This document shows, one piece after another, positions 32,670-44,556 of a stretch of DNA of 64,000 nucleotides. Numbering within the stretch: the stretch's first letter is position 1; each line of letters opens with the position of its first letter. Position numbers and translations under genes: made by a program. The notes below the pieces were generated by a model. That model was not told the DNA's origin. It saw nothing but the letters and a program-made list of their open reading frames with translations, and ran no database searches. Location of the stretch: contig BDDD01000554.1 in the NCBI GenBank assembly GCA_001972305.1, forward strand, positions 312,319 through 376,318. Direction: 5' to 3'. Source of the stretch: Cephalotus follicularis. Its lineage: Eukaryota > Streptophyta > Magnoliopsida > Oxalidales > Cephalotaceae.

Positions 32670-34649
32670 TGTAACGTTCCCGACCCGAGTCCGCTAATTG
32701 CTCAAAGCGAACTACAAGGATTGGTTGTGTTACGTGGGGTGAACCGTTAGATCCTTTAGCACTCTTGTCTAAAGCTAATTTACATCATAAATCTCATACA
32801 TTTCAACATAATACATAGCCTTGAGTACTAACTTTAAGCATTCTTATACATTTACACAGGATCATCGGAAAAAACATTGTCTTATTACATGTCAAAGCAT
32901 ATTATGCAAACACTATTGCGTAGTACATTTCCTTCACAAAACGTCTTCTTAAAAGCTCCCTTTAAAGCTTGAATTCTCCATTCAATTCCTTCCTGAAAGC
33001 ATTTTTATTTGAAAACAAACATCGAAAGGAATGAGCTCAACATAGCTCAGTAAGGTTTTCATCGTAAAACACATTTCATTATATCACTTTTCTAGTTAAA
33101 CTCGTAACTAGAACATTTCGTAAAACATATCTCTTTTGTAGTCAAAATTCGTAACTAGAAAATTTTATAAAAACATAACATAGAAGTCATAAAACCTTAA
33201 TAAACCCTTTCACACCTCTTCATCAGGGCATTGTGCACTCCCCGATTACTATCCTTACATCACATGCATGTCCGTGACCATCTCGCTCCATTAACATTAA
33301 TACGTCTTGTATTCGTTCCCCTTGGATCGCAATCCAAGGGTGGTTAATTCATAATTTCATAAAAAATTTCCTTAATAATTTGAGTGATCAGCTCAATGCA
33401 TTCATAAACATCATTGTATAACATTTCTTTCACAATTCATAAACATTTCTCTTCATTTGAGTAATTAACTCAAATGCTTTCATAAAACAGCTTTGCATAG
33501 GATTTCTAAAACTGATAATTCATATAGAAATAAGCCTTTTCAGAGGAAACTTAAAACATAAACATTAAATTAGACATATTCACGAATTCAAAAAGCTCAA
33601 GTTCATGAAAATTGGTTGAGAATCGAATCCGTTATGAATTTTTAAAGTGGCTGGTTCCTTGTTTTAGCAGTACAGGAGCAGTAAAATGAAACATGACTCT
33701 TCATCAAGAATTCGACAAAATTTCAAGTTGTGCAAAACATAAAAGTTAAAGTAGACATCTGAAAGTTTCTAAAACATTAGACCATTCTAAAATTCATCAA
33801 GAATTGAGCAATATATGAATAAAACAATCTTCTGTATAATTTCAATCAAAACAGGGGAAACATTCATGAAAATGTTCCTTACTTTACTTTGAATTTTCTT
33901 TCTCTCTTCCTCTTGTTGAATTCTACACTTATTCCTAGAAGAAAACTCTTCCTTTTCTCAGCCAAAATGACTGAATTCAGCCTTCATTGCATATAAATAG
34001 GTTGATTACTTGGGGAACAAGCTTCTCGCTCTCTGCTATGAGTCATTACACATAGTTACCCATGTGCCTTAAATCCTCCAATGAAATTGTGACACTTGGC
34101 ATCTAAACATAAAATATATGGCCTCTTTAAACCCTGGCTTTACACTTGTCCCATATTTAATGGTTTTAACTCACAAAATGACAAAAAGTCAAACTTTGGC
34201 AACTAGTCTGCAGCTTAAAGCGTCGGCGCTTCAGTTCCAAGCGTCGTCGCTTACGGGCTTGTTCTGAGTTCTTCAAGTTCCTCCTCGACTAAAGCGATGA
34301 CGCTTCATTTTAAAGTCTCGCCACTTTAGGGTCTCATCCAAGTCAACTGAAACACTTGACTTAAAAGCGTCGAAGCTTACATTTAGGGCGTCGTCGGTTG
34401 CACCAAGCATCACTGCTTTCATCCAAGCGGCTTCGGTTAGAGGAATTTGTTCAACTTCAAAACTCTCTGTTTTTAGCCGGCGCCAAGAGGGCTCTAGGTG
34501 AGATGGTTACCTTCAAAGCATCGCCACTTTAAGTGAAACCGTCAGCATTTTAGACATATTTGTCAACTCTTAACCTTTGCAATCGACGCTTTCAACATGT
34601 CATTTATCCAAAACAAATAGCCAAATTCGATTTTCTTCTGGTCATTACA
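32670..34649 (-). repeat. 3' LTR of gypsy D
   Basis: A 1980 bp LTR which on the plus strand starts TGTAACGTTCCCGACCCGAG and ends TCTGGTCATTACA. The 5-bp flank ATTTT (32665-32669) pairs with CTTTT (41864-41868), one base changed. It lacks about 36 bp present in the partner LTR (near 39980). A CATATAAATAGG box near 33990 would be the promoter. No gene is present. Confidence 0.93.
34218..34550. repeat. palindrome doublets in the 3' LTR of gypsy D
   Basis: Imperfect copies of AAGCGTCGNCGCTT start at 34218/34239, 34292/34313, 34365/34386 (then 34405 and 34425) and 34516/34537. The four doublets are each 21 bp start to start. Variants such as AAGCATCGCCACTT and AAGCGATGACGCTT differ mostly by transitions. 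On the minus-strand LTR the cluster lies about 100-430 bp from the start, upstream of the promoter. Confidence 0.87.
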
Positions 34650-34662
34650 TTCTACCCTCCTT
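34650..34662 (-). promoter_or_regulatory. polypurine tract of gypsy D
   Basis: Read on the minus strand it is AAGGAGGGTAGAA, directly before TGTAATGACC of the 3' LTR. It resembles the tract of family B. Confidence 0.88.
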
Positions 34663-34683
34663 ACAAAAATTTTGTCCTCAAAA

Positions 34684-36110
34684 TTTGTTACATATCAGAC
34701 TCAAAAAGGTGGGGGTATTCCTTTCTCATTGTTTCTTCCAATTCCCAAGTAGCTTCTTCGGCTCCATGATTTTTGCATAACACTTTTACTAAGGGAATTG
34801 TCTTGGTCCTTAGGATTTGCTCTTTATGATCCCGAATTTCCATTGATTGTTGATTGTATGACAAGTCTTTATGCACTTGAATCGGTTCAACTCTTAAGAC
34901 ATGTGATGGATTGGCCATATACTTTTGGAGTAGTGATACATTGAACACATTGTGTACATAAGAGAGACTTGGTGGTAAAGCAAGCCTATACGCAACTTCT
35001 CCTATCCTTTCCAAAATCTTAAATGGACCAATGTATCGAGGACTAAGCTTTCCCTTCACGCCAAATCGCATCACCCCTTTCCATGGCGATATCTTGAGAA
35101 AAACATGATCTCCCACTTCAAACTGTAGCTCTTCGTCTTTTATCCGTATAGCTCTTCTATCTACTTCGGGCTGTTAAGAGGCGTTTCCGTATCAGTTTCA
35201 CTTTTTCGGTAGTTACTTGTACCATTTCTTGTCCCAAAAACTTCCATTCTCCTACTTCTTCCTAACAAATAGGCGTTCGGCATCTCTGTCCATAAAGTGC
35301 TTCAAAAGGTGCCATCTGTAGGCTTACTTGGAAACTATCGTTGTAAGCAAACTCAATCAGAGTGACATACTGCTCCCAATTCCCTTTGAAATCTATAACA
35401 CAAGCATGTAGCATGTCTTCCAATGTCTGAATGGTCCGTTTTGATTGTCTGTCGGTTTTCAAATGGTACACCGTACTGAAATTCAATATTGTACCCAAAG
35501 CATTATGTAGACTCTTCCAAAAACGTGATGTGAAACGGGGATGTCGATCCGAAACGATCGATACTAGTACACCAGGTAGTCTGATGATCTCTTGTTCATA
35601 TACCCTTGGCAATTGACTGAATGAATGACTGTCTTTGATCGGTAGAAAATGAGCTGACTTTGTTAAACGATCCACAATTACCCATATAGCATTATTACCT
35701 TCAGCTATCCTTGGTAGTCCTGTTACGAAGTCCATACTAATGTGTTCCCACTTCCACTCAGGTATGGGAAGCGACTACAACGTTCCCTTTGGTAATTGAT
35801 GTTCAGCCTTCACTTGTTGACAAACGAGACATCTTGACACAAAGTCCACAATTTCTCTTTTCATATTATTCCACCAATACAGATCTCGCAGATCTCTATA
35901 CATCTTTGTACTTCCAGGGTGGACTGAGATATTCGAACTATGAGCTTCCTTTAATACTTCATTCTTGAAGTCCGTATTAGATGGAACACATAATCTGGAA
36001 TCAAATCTTAATACGTTGTCGGCTCCCATGTTGAAGTGTGATACCTTTCCATTCCTTACTCCCTCTACTGTCTCCTTGAGTTCCAAATCATCAAACTAAC
36101 TTTGCTTTAT
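34684..36110 (-). pseudogene. gypsy D integrase with chromodomain
   Basis: On the minus strand, a zinc-binding segment ([17 protein letters not shown], then CLVCQQVKAEHQLPKG; 36086-35775) is followed by the catalytic core (MDFVTGLPRIAEGNNAIWV at 35735, SDRHPRFTSRFWK, QTLEDMLHACVIDF) to 35262. The D, D and E positions are present. A stop, a frameshift near 35170-35120 and another break separate it from the C-terminal part (GDHVFLKISPWKGVMRFG at 35113, then ILRTKTIPLVKVLCKN and EEATWELEETMRKEYPHLF), a chromodomain that in chromoviruses guides insertion towards marked heterochromatin. Several Asp/Gly positions have drifted (for example TDRQSKR for TDGQSER). Confidence 0.9.
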
Positions 36111-36215
36111 TCTTTCAACTAGAAAAGGTTGTGCTATGACTTGAAATAGGGAAGCCCCTTCTCCTTGTCTTATCACTTCCAAGTTCATTCGTTGGAAATC
36201 TCTTATCAACTCTTC

Positions 36216-37690
36216 CTATGTGGTGATCATCATCGCTACATTCCCCGTGCTTTTCTGACTCAGGGCATCTGCCACAACATTCGCTTTACTCGGGAGGTAT
36301 TGAATGGTGCAATCGTAATCTTTGATAAGCTCTAACCATCTCCTTTGCCTCATGTTTAACTCCTTTTGGGTGAAAATATACTTGAGGATTTTGTGGTCTG
36401 TGAAGATTTCACACTTTACTCCATAAAGATAGTGCCTCCAAATCTTTAGCGCGAAGATAACTGTGGCCAATTCGAGATCATGCGTAGCATAATTCTCTTC
36501 ATGCACTTTGATCTGCCTACAAGCATAGGCGATTACTTTTCCTTCCTGCATCAGCACACAACCTAGTCCATTGTGATATGTGTCACTGTAAACCACAAAA
36601 CTTTCAAATTCTGTTGCCAATGATAATATCTGGGCATTCATCAATCTTTCCTTCAATTCCAAGAAACTCTTCTCGCATTGGTCAGACCATTCAAACTTTA
36701 CATTCTTTTGTGTCAACCTTGTGAGAGGGTTCGCAATGCGAGAAAAATTCTCTACAAACCTTCAGTAGTAGCCTGCCAATCCCAGAATACTTCGTATCTC
36801 GGCCACTGAAGTATCTCTTTGCCATTCTCTTATCGCTTTTGTCTTAGCTAGATCTATAGAGATGACTTCCTTTGTGATCACGTGTCCAAAGAATGATACC
36901 TCTTCCATCCAAAACTACGATTTGTTGAACTTAGTGTAGAGTTGTTCCTTCTGTAGTGTTTGCAACACACGGGTTAAATGTTCCTCGTGCTCCTCTCGAC
37001 TCTTCGAGTATACCAGTATGTCATCGATGAAGACTATCACGAACTGATCCAAAAATTCACTGAATACTTTATTCATCAAACTCATAAATACTGCTGGAGC
37101 ATTCGTTAGTCAAAATGACATTACCAAGAACTCATAATGTCCATATCTTGTCCGAAAAGCAGTTTTCGGTATATCAACTTTCTTGAACTTCACTTGATGG
37201 TAGCCCGATAGGAGATCAATCTTTGAGAAGTATCGAGCATTCTTGAGCTGGTCAAACAAGTCATCAATCCTTGGTAGTGAGTACTTGTTCTTAATGGTCA
37301 CTTGATTCAACTCTTGGTAGTCTGCAGAGTCTCATCATCCTGTCCATCTTCTTTATGAACAACACCTGTGCACCCCATGGTTATACACTCGGTCGGATAA
37401 ATCCTTTGTCCAAAAGTTCTTGTAGTTGATCCTTCAACTTTTTCAGCTCCGATGGCGCCGTGCTATAAGGATAATTTGAAATAGGAGCCGTTCCCGGTAT
37501 CACATCAATAGTAAACTCCACTTCTTGATCTAGTGTCATACCAGGTAAATCTTCAGGAAAAACATCAATGAACTCCTTAACAACATGTAACTCTTCTACC
37601 TTGATCTTCTCCTTATTGGTATCCATTACATAGGCAAGATAGCCTTCACATCCCCTTCCCAACATTCGCTTCACTTGCATCGATGATATG
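36216..37690 (-). pseudogene. gypsy D reverse transcriptase and RNase H
   Basis: On the minus strand the RT begins near 37690 (EEGYLAYV-type linker, FIDVFPEDLPG, then LKKLKDQLQELLDKGFIRPSV). After a break at 37320-37380 it continues [48 protein letters not shown]. The catalytic [10 protein letters not shown] is intact near 37020. Stops lie at about 37110, 36916 and 36763. RNase H follows without a stop from 36716 ([53 protein letters not shown]) to 36216. The RNase H acidic residue region reads [12 protein letters not shown]. Confidence 0.9.
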
Positions 37691-37731
37691 ATCTTCAGGG
37701 TTTCACTAGTTCCCGTGCTTCGGAAGATAAA

Positions 37732-38154
37732 CTAAGGTTGGTTCGGTATAGAAAACTTAACTTCCTTCTTGAAACAGTCAACACTAGCATGATTCGCCGA
37801 AAGCCAATCCATGCCTAGTATGACGTCAAACTTTAGGATTGCTAGAGGTACTATATCTACTAGCGTCATCCTGTCGCATATCCTTAGGTCACAAGACTTA
37901 TGTACTTTGTCTGCCATCAACATATTACCACTTGGGGTTTCCACAGCTAAACCTATCTCCAATTCTTGTGATGGGGTACTTAAACATTGTGCAAAAGATA
38001 AGGATACAAAAGAATGCATTGCTCCCGTATCAAACAATACATGTGCAGTCTTAAAGCATACGAGAAAAGTACTTGCCACCACATCGTTAGAATTTCCCGC
38101 GTCATCAGCTGTCATGGCATAGGTCCTTGCCGGTGCTCTTTTGCTGGGCTCCAC
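37732..38154 (-). pseudogene. gypsy D protease
   Basis: An aspartic protease domain that would cut the polyprotein: VLFDTGAMHSFVS carries the DTG active site, and VILGMDWLSANHASVDC is the second conserved block. One open stretch of 140 codons ends at a stop at 37732, just before RT. It is joined to the gag knuckles upstream through stops and a frame change, so it would have been made as part of a gag-pol polyprotein. Confidence 0.88.
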
Positions 38155-39141
38155 TTCATCCTTGCCCTCCTGTCATTGGTTTGGTGTATTGATTGGACAT
38201 ATGCCCTTACTGTCCACAGTTGTAACATTTAATCGGCCTTTGATTTTGAGCTTGATTCTGTCCTTGGTGACGCTCCCTCGCTTGGTGTCCTTGCTTTCCA
38301 CATTTGTAACAAGCTCTCGTCCCATATAAGGATTTCCCATGATGACTTTTCCCATATTCTTGACAAGTCTTAGAGCCAGACTTCGCTTTTTTATTCTTAC
38401 TACCAGAGGATTCACCTGCTTTCCTCTTCCTTTGTCCTTGCTCAACTCTTCTTTGTTGATACCTTTGATTATAAACTTCTATCCTTAGTGCACACCTCAA
38501 AACTGCTTCATCAATTTGCAGGTCTTGTGCTATCACTAGCCTTCGGATATGAGACTTCAAACCCTGACTAAACCTATTTTCCCTTCTTTCTTCTATTGAT
38601 ACCAGGTGAGTCGCATATCGAGACATCCTTGCGAAGTTTGCCTCGTACTGAGCCATGGTTTCAGACTCACCTTGTTCCAGTTGGAGGAAATCTTCCTCCA
38701 TTTTATCCTTCATTGGTTGCGGAAAGTATTTATTCATAAATATTCCCTTAAACTCTTCCCACGTCATGGCTTCTCTTTCTCGACGTGTCTTTGTCCGCTC
38801 AATCATACACCACCATTGGTCTGCCTCCTGTCTAACTTGTATATCGAGAACTCCACCTTCTAATGATCTGTACAATCTAGAGCCCTAAATATCATCTCGT
38901 TCCCTTGGATCCTTACTTTTGCTTCTAAAGGATCTGTCGTTCCTGAAAATATTTTCGAATTGTGCCTCGAGAACTGTTCTGAAGTTGGCCTTGTTGGCGG
39001 AGGTGCTTGATGATTGTTTCCGTTGTTATTGGCTATAACTTCAGCCAACCTGTTCAGAACCGCATTCAGCGAATTATCTTCTTCGTTGTTTCTTGCATTC
39101 GCTTTTCTATTTTGTCCATGTCCTCTCGTTGTGTCAGTCAT
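38155..39141 (-). pseudogene. gypsy D gag
   Basis: On the minus strand the gag starts MTDTTRGHGQNRKANARNN at 39141 and shows PPTRPTSEQFSRHNSKIF and LEAKVRIQGNEMIFRALDC, ending at a TAG (38860) where relatives have Gln. The frame then slips into 38810-38207 (QWWCMIERTKTRREREAM, EFKGIFMNKYFPQPMKDKM, YEANFARMSRYATHLV). The zinc-binding end has two or three linked knuckles (CQEYGKSHHGKSLYGTRAC, YKCGKQGHQARE, CYNCGQ), a layout I associate with Tekay/Del elements. Several Cys are replaced. The capsid part is otherwise well kept. Confidence 0.88.
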
Positions 39142-39343
39142 CTAGTTAGCATCCCTAGGTTAGTTCTTAATCTTAACCAATTTTACCCAAGTGTTAAGCA
39201 AAATAGTTAAATTCTAATGCTCAAGATCATATCTCAGAACTAACAGCTTTATTTATCCACATTTTCCTTTCATACATATCATACACTTCATATATCGCAT
39301 TATCACATTTTCACATTTCTTACAAAGCTTCTTTGTCATTACC

Positions 39344-39730
39344 CTAGTCGTCATCACTAGGTATGTTATCATCGGGTACTTCTTGCTGGATGCGCCTAAT
39401 CATCATTCTTAAGTTCTCTCTAACACCTCTCATGAAGATGTCATTGAGTCCCCATATGTACCTTAGGAGTACCCTAAGTCCAGACTTTATCTCCCTAAGA
39501 GTTTCATCTTTCCTTTCAATCTCTTGATTGTATTCTTCTTCCATTTGGTATATGTGGGTGTAGAACTGTTCTTGGCTGTTGGCTATCATCTATCGTAACT
39601 CCTCTTTTTCTTCTCATAACTTCTGATTTTCAACCATCAAGGTTTGTCCTCACCAATCTGTTGTTTCCGATGATCCACAATGTGAGAATACCGTACTGGT
39701 ATCGGAGTCAGATTCACTCGTTGTCGACAT
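39344..39730 (-). pseudogene. extra small frame upstream of gag in gypsy D
   Basis: A 129-codon frame between the primer site and gag, from an ATG at 39730 to a TAA-type end at 39344. It carries three in-frame stops in its first third. It would begin with an acidic, Ser/Thr-rich head (MSTTSESDSDTSTVFSHCG), then a long charged helix-like stretch (QEQFYTHIYQMEEEYNQEI, RKDETLREIKSGLRVLLRY), then a basic segment and an acidic tail (VPDDNIPSDDD). It looks able to form a coiled coil. I do not recognise it. It could be an upstream frame of the element or an N-terminal gag extension separated by the 200-base gap. Confidence 0.5.
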
Positions 39731-39787
39731 CTGAAAACCAGGTTAGCAAATACACAGTTCATATCCTTAAATATAACACTAAACAAC

Positions 39788-39799
39788 TCTCTGATACCA
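39788..39799 (-). promoter_or_regulatory. tRNA-Met primer binding site of gypsy D
   Basis: On the minus strand TGGTATCAGAGA begins 5 bases after the end of the 5' LTR. It matches the initiator tRNA-Met primer site of A over 11 bases, with the last base changed. Confidence 0.88.
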
Positions 39800-39804
39800 T
39801 TTCT

Positions 39805-41863
39805 TGTAACATTCCCAACCCGAGTCCGCTAATTGCTCAAAGCGAACTACAAGGATTGGTTGCGTTACGTGGAGTGAACCATTACATCCTTTAGCACTCT
39901 TGTCTAAAGCTAATTTACATCATAAATCTCATACATTTCAACATAATACATAGCCTTGGATACTAACTTTAATCATTCTCATCTTATCTAAAGATGTCAT
40001 CAACCATAGCATTCTTATACATTTACACAGGATCATCATATAATACAGCAGAAAAACATTGTCTTATTACATGTCAAAGCATATTATGCAAACACTATTG
40101 CATAGTACATTTCCTTCAAGAAACTTCATCTTAAGTGCTCCCTCTAAAGCTCGCATTCTCCATTTAATTCCTTCCCGAAAACATTTTTATTTGAAAACAA
40201 ACATCGAACGGAATGAGCTCAACATAACTCAGTAAGGTTTTCATTGTCAAACACATTTCATTATATCACTTTTCTAGTTAAACTCATAACTAGAACATTT
40301 TGTAAAACATATCTCTTTTGTAGTCAAAATCCATAACTAGAACATTTTATAAAAACATAACATAGAAGTCATATAACCTTAATGAACCCTTTCACACCTC
40401 TTCACCGGGGCATTGTGCACTCCCCGATTGCTATCCTTACATCACACGCATGTCCGTGAGAATCTCGCTCCAGTAACATTAATCCATCTTGGATTCGTTC
40501 CCCTTGGATCGAAATCCAAGGGTGGTTCATTCATCATTTCATAAAACATTTCCTTAATACTTTGAGTGAGTAGGTCAACGCATTCATAAACATCATTGTA
40601 TAACATTTATTTCACAATTCATAAACATTTCTCTTCATTTGAGTAATTAACTCAAATGCTTTCATCAAATAGCTTTGCATAGCATTTCTAAAACTGATAA
40701 TTCATATAGAAATAAGCATTTTCAAAGGAAACTTAAAACATAAAAATTAAACTAAACATCTTCTCGAATTCAGATTGCTCAAGTTCATGAAAATTGGTTG
40801 AGAATCGAATCCGTTATGAATTTTTAAAGTGGTTGGTTCCTTGTTTTAGCAGTACAGGAGCAGTAAAATGAAACATGACGTTTCATCAAGAATTAGACAA
40901 AATTTCAAGTTGTGCAAAACATAACAGTTATAGTAGGCATCTGAAAGTTTCTAAAACGTTAAACAATTCTAAAATTCATCAAGAATTGAACAATATATGA
41001 ATAAAACAATCTTCTGCATAATTTGAATCAAAATAGGGGAAACTTTCATGAAAATGGGTTTTAGATTTCCTTACTTTACTTTGAATTTCCTTTCTTTCTT
41101 CCTCTTGTTGAATTCTCCACTTATTCCCAACAGAAAACTCTTCCTTTTCTCAGCCAAAATGGCTGAATTCAGCCTTCATTGCCTATAAATAGGCTGATTA
41201 GTTGGGGAACAAGCTTCTCCCTCTCTCCTATGAGTCATTACACATATTTGCCCATGTGCCTTAAATCCTCCAATGAAATTGTGACACTTGGCATCTCAAC
41301 ATAAAATATATGGCCTCTTTAAACCTTGGCTTGACACTTGTCCCGTATTTGATTGTTTTAACTCAAAAAATGACAAAAAGTCAGACTTTGGCAACTAGTC
41401 TGCAGCTCAAAGCGTCGGCGCTTCACTTCCAAGCGTCGGCGCTTCACTTCCAAGCGTCGCCGCTTACGGGCTTGTTCTGAGTTGTCCAACTTCCTCCTCG
41501 ACTAAAGCGCTGACGCTTCATTTTAAAGCATCGTTGCTTTAGGGTCTCGTCCAAGTCAATTGAAACACTTGACTTAAAAGTGTCAAAGCTTACATTTAGG
41601 GCGTCATCAGTTGCACCAACCGTCGCCGCTTTCATCCAAGCGTCGTCGGTTAGATGAATTTGTCCAAGTTCAAAACTCTATGTTTTTAACCGGCACCAAG
41701 AGTGCTCTAGGCGTCAATGGTTACCTTCAAAGCGTCGCTGCTTTAAGTGAAATTGTCGACACTTTAGACATCTTCGTCAACTCTTAACCTTTGCAATCGA
41801 CGCTTTCAGCATGTCATTCATCCAAAACAAACCGCCAAATTCGATTTTCTTCCGGTCATTACA
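39805..41863 (-). repeat. 5' LTR of gypsy D
   Basis: A 2059 bp LTR, on the plus strand TGTAACATTCCCAACC to TTCCGGTCATTACA, flanked by CTTTT (41864-41868). It matches 32670-34649 throughout with scattered changes and short indels. A CCTATAAATAGG box near 41182 lies at the expected promoter position. No gene is present. Confidence 0.93.
41410..41775. repeat. palindrome doublets and triplet in the 5' LTR of gypsy D
   Basis: AAGCGTCGNCGCTT-type motifs start at 41410, 41431 and 41452 (a triplet at 21-bp steps), 41505/41526 and 41578/41599, with further copies to about 41775. The partner LTR has only two motifs at the first position, so the two LTRs differ by exactly one 21-bp unit. Confidence 0.87.
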
Positions 41864-41921
41864 CTTTTGTTAGGACACTCAGCTTGGAAATGACCATACC
41901 AATGGTACTTGAAGCACTTCT
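41864..41921 (-). pseudogene. gypsy C gag zinc knuckle fragment
   Basis: On the minus strand, KCFKYHWYGHFQAECPNK reads straight across the D insertion into MVMTIKEIEEIEN at 32664, in the same frame. It is a CCHC knuckle with Tyr in place of the second Cys. The fragment is cut on its right by copia-4 (flank CTTCT, 41917-41921). It shows that the sequences on both sides of D belong to one element. Confidence 0.85.
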
Positions 41922-43664
41922 TGTTGGTGTCATTACAAAGAGGCAAAATTAACACTTCATCTAACCCAAATTAGCAAAACCTAAAACATGATGGATTTAC
42001 TACAAACAAAACCTACGTTCAAGGTCACTTTGATCAACACTTTAATATATAAAAACAAAAGAAAACATGAGAACAAAGATGAATATAACACTTACTTCAA
42101 ATTTTCTTTACTCCACCAAATCTTTTCAAATCCTATCTCACTTCAAGGCACATTGAATAGCAAAGGGTATGCTATCTCCAAGATGATCCACACCAAGAGA
42201 GAAGCAAGAGTGAGTGTATAGGAGAGAGAGTAAAATTTCGTCCAAAGAGGAAGAAAAACCAAGGAAGAGATGCTAGCCCCTTAATGCCTTAGTCTCTTTT
42301 CTACTTTTAGTGAAATGAACTCTTAAGTCTTAACTCATAATACACTTCCTTTATATAGTAAGTGATGGTCAAAGCTTACTACCTTATGACTTAACCAAGT
42401 CAAAGGTAAATAAGTCATGAGAATAGACAATATGATTAATCTCATCAATCATGTAGCTTATCACATAAGCTAATTCGAATAAACTAATCGCATTATTATA
42501 ATTAATTAATTCTTTAATTAATTATCTCTCTCCGATTCTCTTGCATTCTCACACTTGTAATGTGTGTGACTCTATGAGTTCATAATTATGCTAGACATAG
42601 GATTAATCATAACACTTATGATTGTCCAATTAGTCATTCCTAATCGCATTAGAAACTTATAATCGAAATAAAAGCATTAAACCCTTATTTTAATTCTTTG
42701 TTAAACGTGATTAATAATCATTTAATATTGGTTATCCTAATGATTAATATCAACATCTAGCAATGCATATTGACCCCCAGGTAAAATGAATATAACCTTG
42801 AACCTCGAACTACAGATATGTGTATGTATAATCCCCCTATCGACAATACTCGAATTGAACCTAGGGCAAGGAACATGTCAGGCTTTAATAGTTCATTCAT
42901 TAAAATGATATTTTAGATAATTAGCCATCCCAATCAAATTAGAAACTCTTTCTAATTAATTGATATCTAATATTTGAATCAACATTCAAATACCTTTTCA
43001 TCTTGGCCAAGAAATCTAATAGCTAATAGCTCAAAGCATAAACTCCCTTTACTGGGAACGGTAGATTCTATATTGCTCACCCACATATCTCCATGCACAA
43101 TGCACCATACCCAACTAATACCTGTATACTTCTCATAGTTTGAAGATGTATTTAAGTATCATCAAAGTATGATATCTTATACGCAAGACATCTAGTGGTG
43201 GCTATGGTCTAAGGACCACTAATACTTCTGCAATACAAGAAGCCTATCTGACATGTAAGTGAAACTCCATACATGACTTCTTACAATGAGCCACTTCAGT
43301 GAACTCAAAAAATAATGAGTACCCATGTGTATGCCATATAGTCGCTACATGATGACTTGTGAGAATAGTCAACCTCTTCGACGAGCTGGCATACAACAGC
43401 TGGTCTATCTGGATAATATATGTCCAAGTATGTTATCCAATGACTACGAAGGTTCTAGAATAAAGTTTACCAAAGTACTAAGTCTCATTGCATGATCTCA
43501 TCATGGTCTTAGACGTTAAACATCATTCCATGGACATTCATTGATTATACATATATTAATGAACAGTTGACATTGATTAATATACAGGACATCTTGAACT
43601 ATAATGTTTATTACAAATTATTGTTATTACAAGGTAACCTGGCTTGCAGGATTTATCCCTAACA
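41922..43664 (-). repeat. 3' LTR of copia-4
   Basis: A 1743 bp LTR. On the minus strand it starts TGTTAGGGATAAATCCTGC after a GTGGGAGAT polypurine tract and ends ACACCAACA. It is the same family as the copia-1 LTR (1742 bp). A TATATAAAGG box lies on the minus strand near 42347-42356. No gene is present. Confidence 0.9.
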
Positions 43665-44556
43665 ATCTCCCACTAGTACTAAAGTCATTTACTCATGTGT
43701 CTCACAACCCTCCCAAAAAGTTATTTGTCAAAAACACTCTTCAATAAGGCCTTGGTAAAGGGGTCTACTATGTTGTCTTCTCCTAGTACTCCCTCTATAT
43801 TGATAACTCCTCTTCCAATGATTTCTCTAATCAAATGAAAACAACCCTGTTTAGACCTTTTCTGTGACCGAGGTTCCTCGGCATGTGCTGTAACCCTATT
43901 GTTGTCATAACTTAAGGATATTGGATCATGAATGGTGGGAACTACACCAAGATCTATGATGAAACTCTTTATCCACATACCTTCCTTTGTAGCTTTTGAT
44001 GCTGCAATGTATTCAGCCTTAGTGACTAAATATGCGGTGGTTGGTTACTTGGAACTCTTCCATCTCACTGCACCACCATTCAAGGTGTATACGTAACCCG
44101 ATGCAGATGTAGAATCATACATATCTGTTTGAAAGTCAGAGTCATTAAAACCCTCTAATTTAAAACTATTTCCTCCATAGACTAGGAAGATATCTTTAGT
44201 CCTTTTCAGATAATTAAGAATGTCCTTGACTGCCTTGTAGTGGCTCTCACCTGGATCCGACTGATATCTGCTAGTAAAGCTTACAGCAAAAGTGACATCC
44301 GGTCGTGTGCATAACATATCATACATGATGCCCCTTACTGCATAAGCGTATGGAATGTGCATCATGCGCTCTCTTTCATCTGATGTCTTAGAATACATTG
44401 ATTTAGAAAGCTTAATCTTGTGACAGAGAGGTAGGCAGCCTCTCTTGGAATTTTCCATGCTAAACCTCTTTAGCACTTTGTTTACATATAAGGATTGGGA
44501 TAGTCCAAGCATTCTCTTATGTCTATCTGTATATACCTTGATTCCTAAGTTGTAGA
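43665..44556 (-). pseudogene. copia-4 pol fragment: end of RT and RNase H
   Basis: On the minus strand from 44556: NLGIKVYTDRHKRMLGLSQS (end of RT), then MMHIPYAYAVRGIMYDMLC, FTSRYQSDPGE, LEGFNDSDFQTDMYDSTSAS and GGAVRWKSSK of the RNase H domain to 44045. After a stop the frame resumes as AEYIAASKATKE and DLGVVPTIHDPISLSYDNN (43978-43721). The product would degrade the RNA strand during cDNA synthesis. Copia-3 inserted at 44556, right within the RT; the rest of copia-4 should lie beyond the right edge. Confidence 0.88.
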
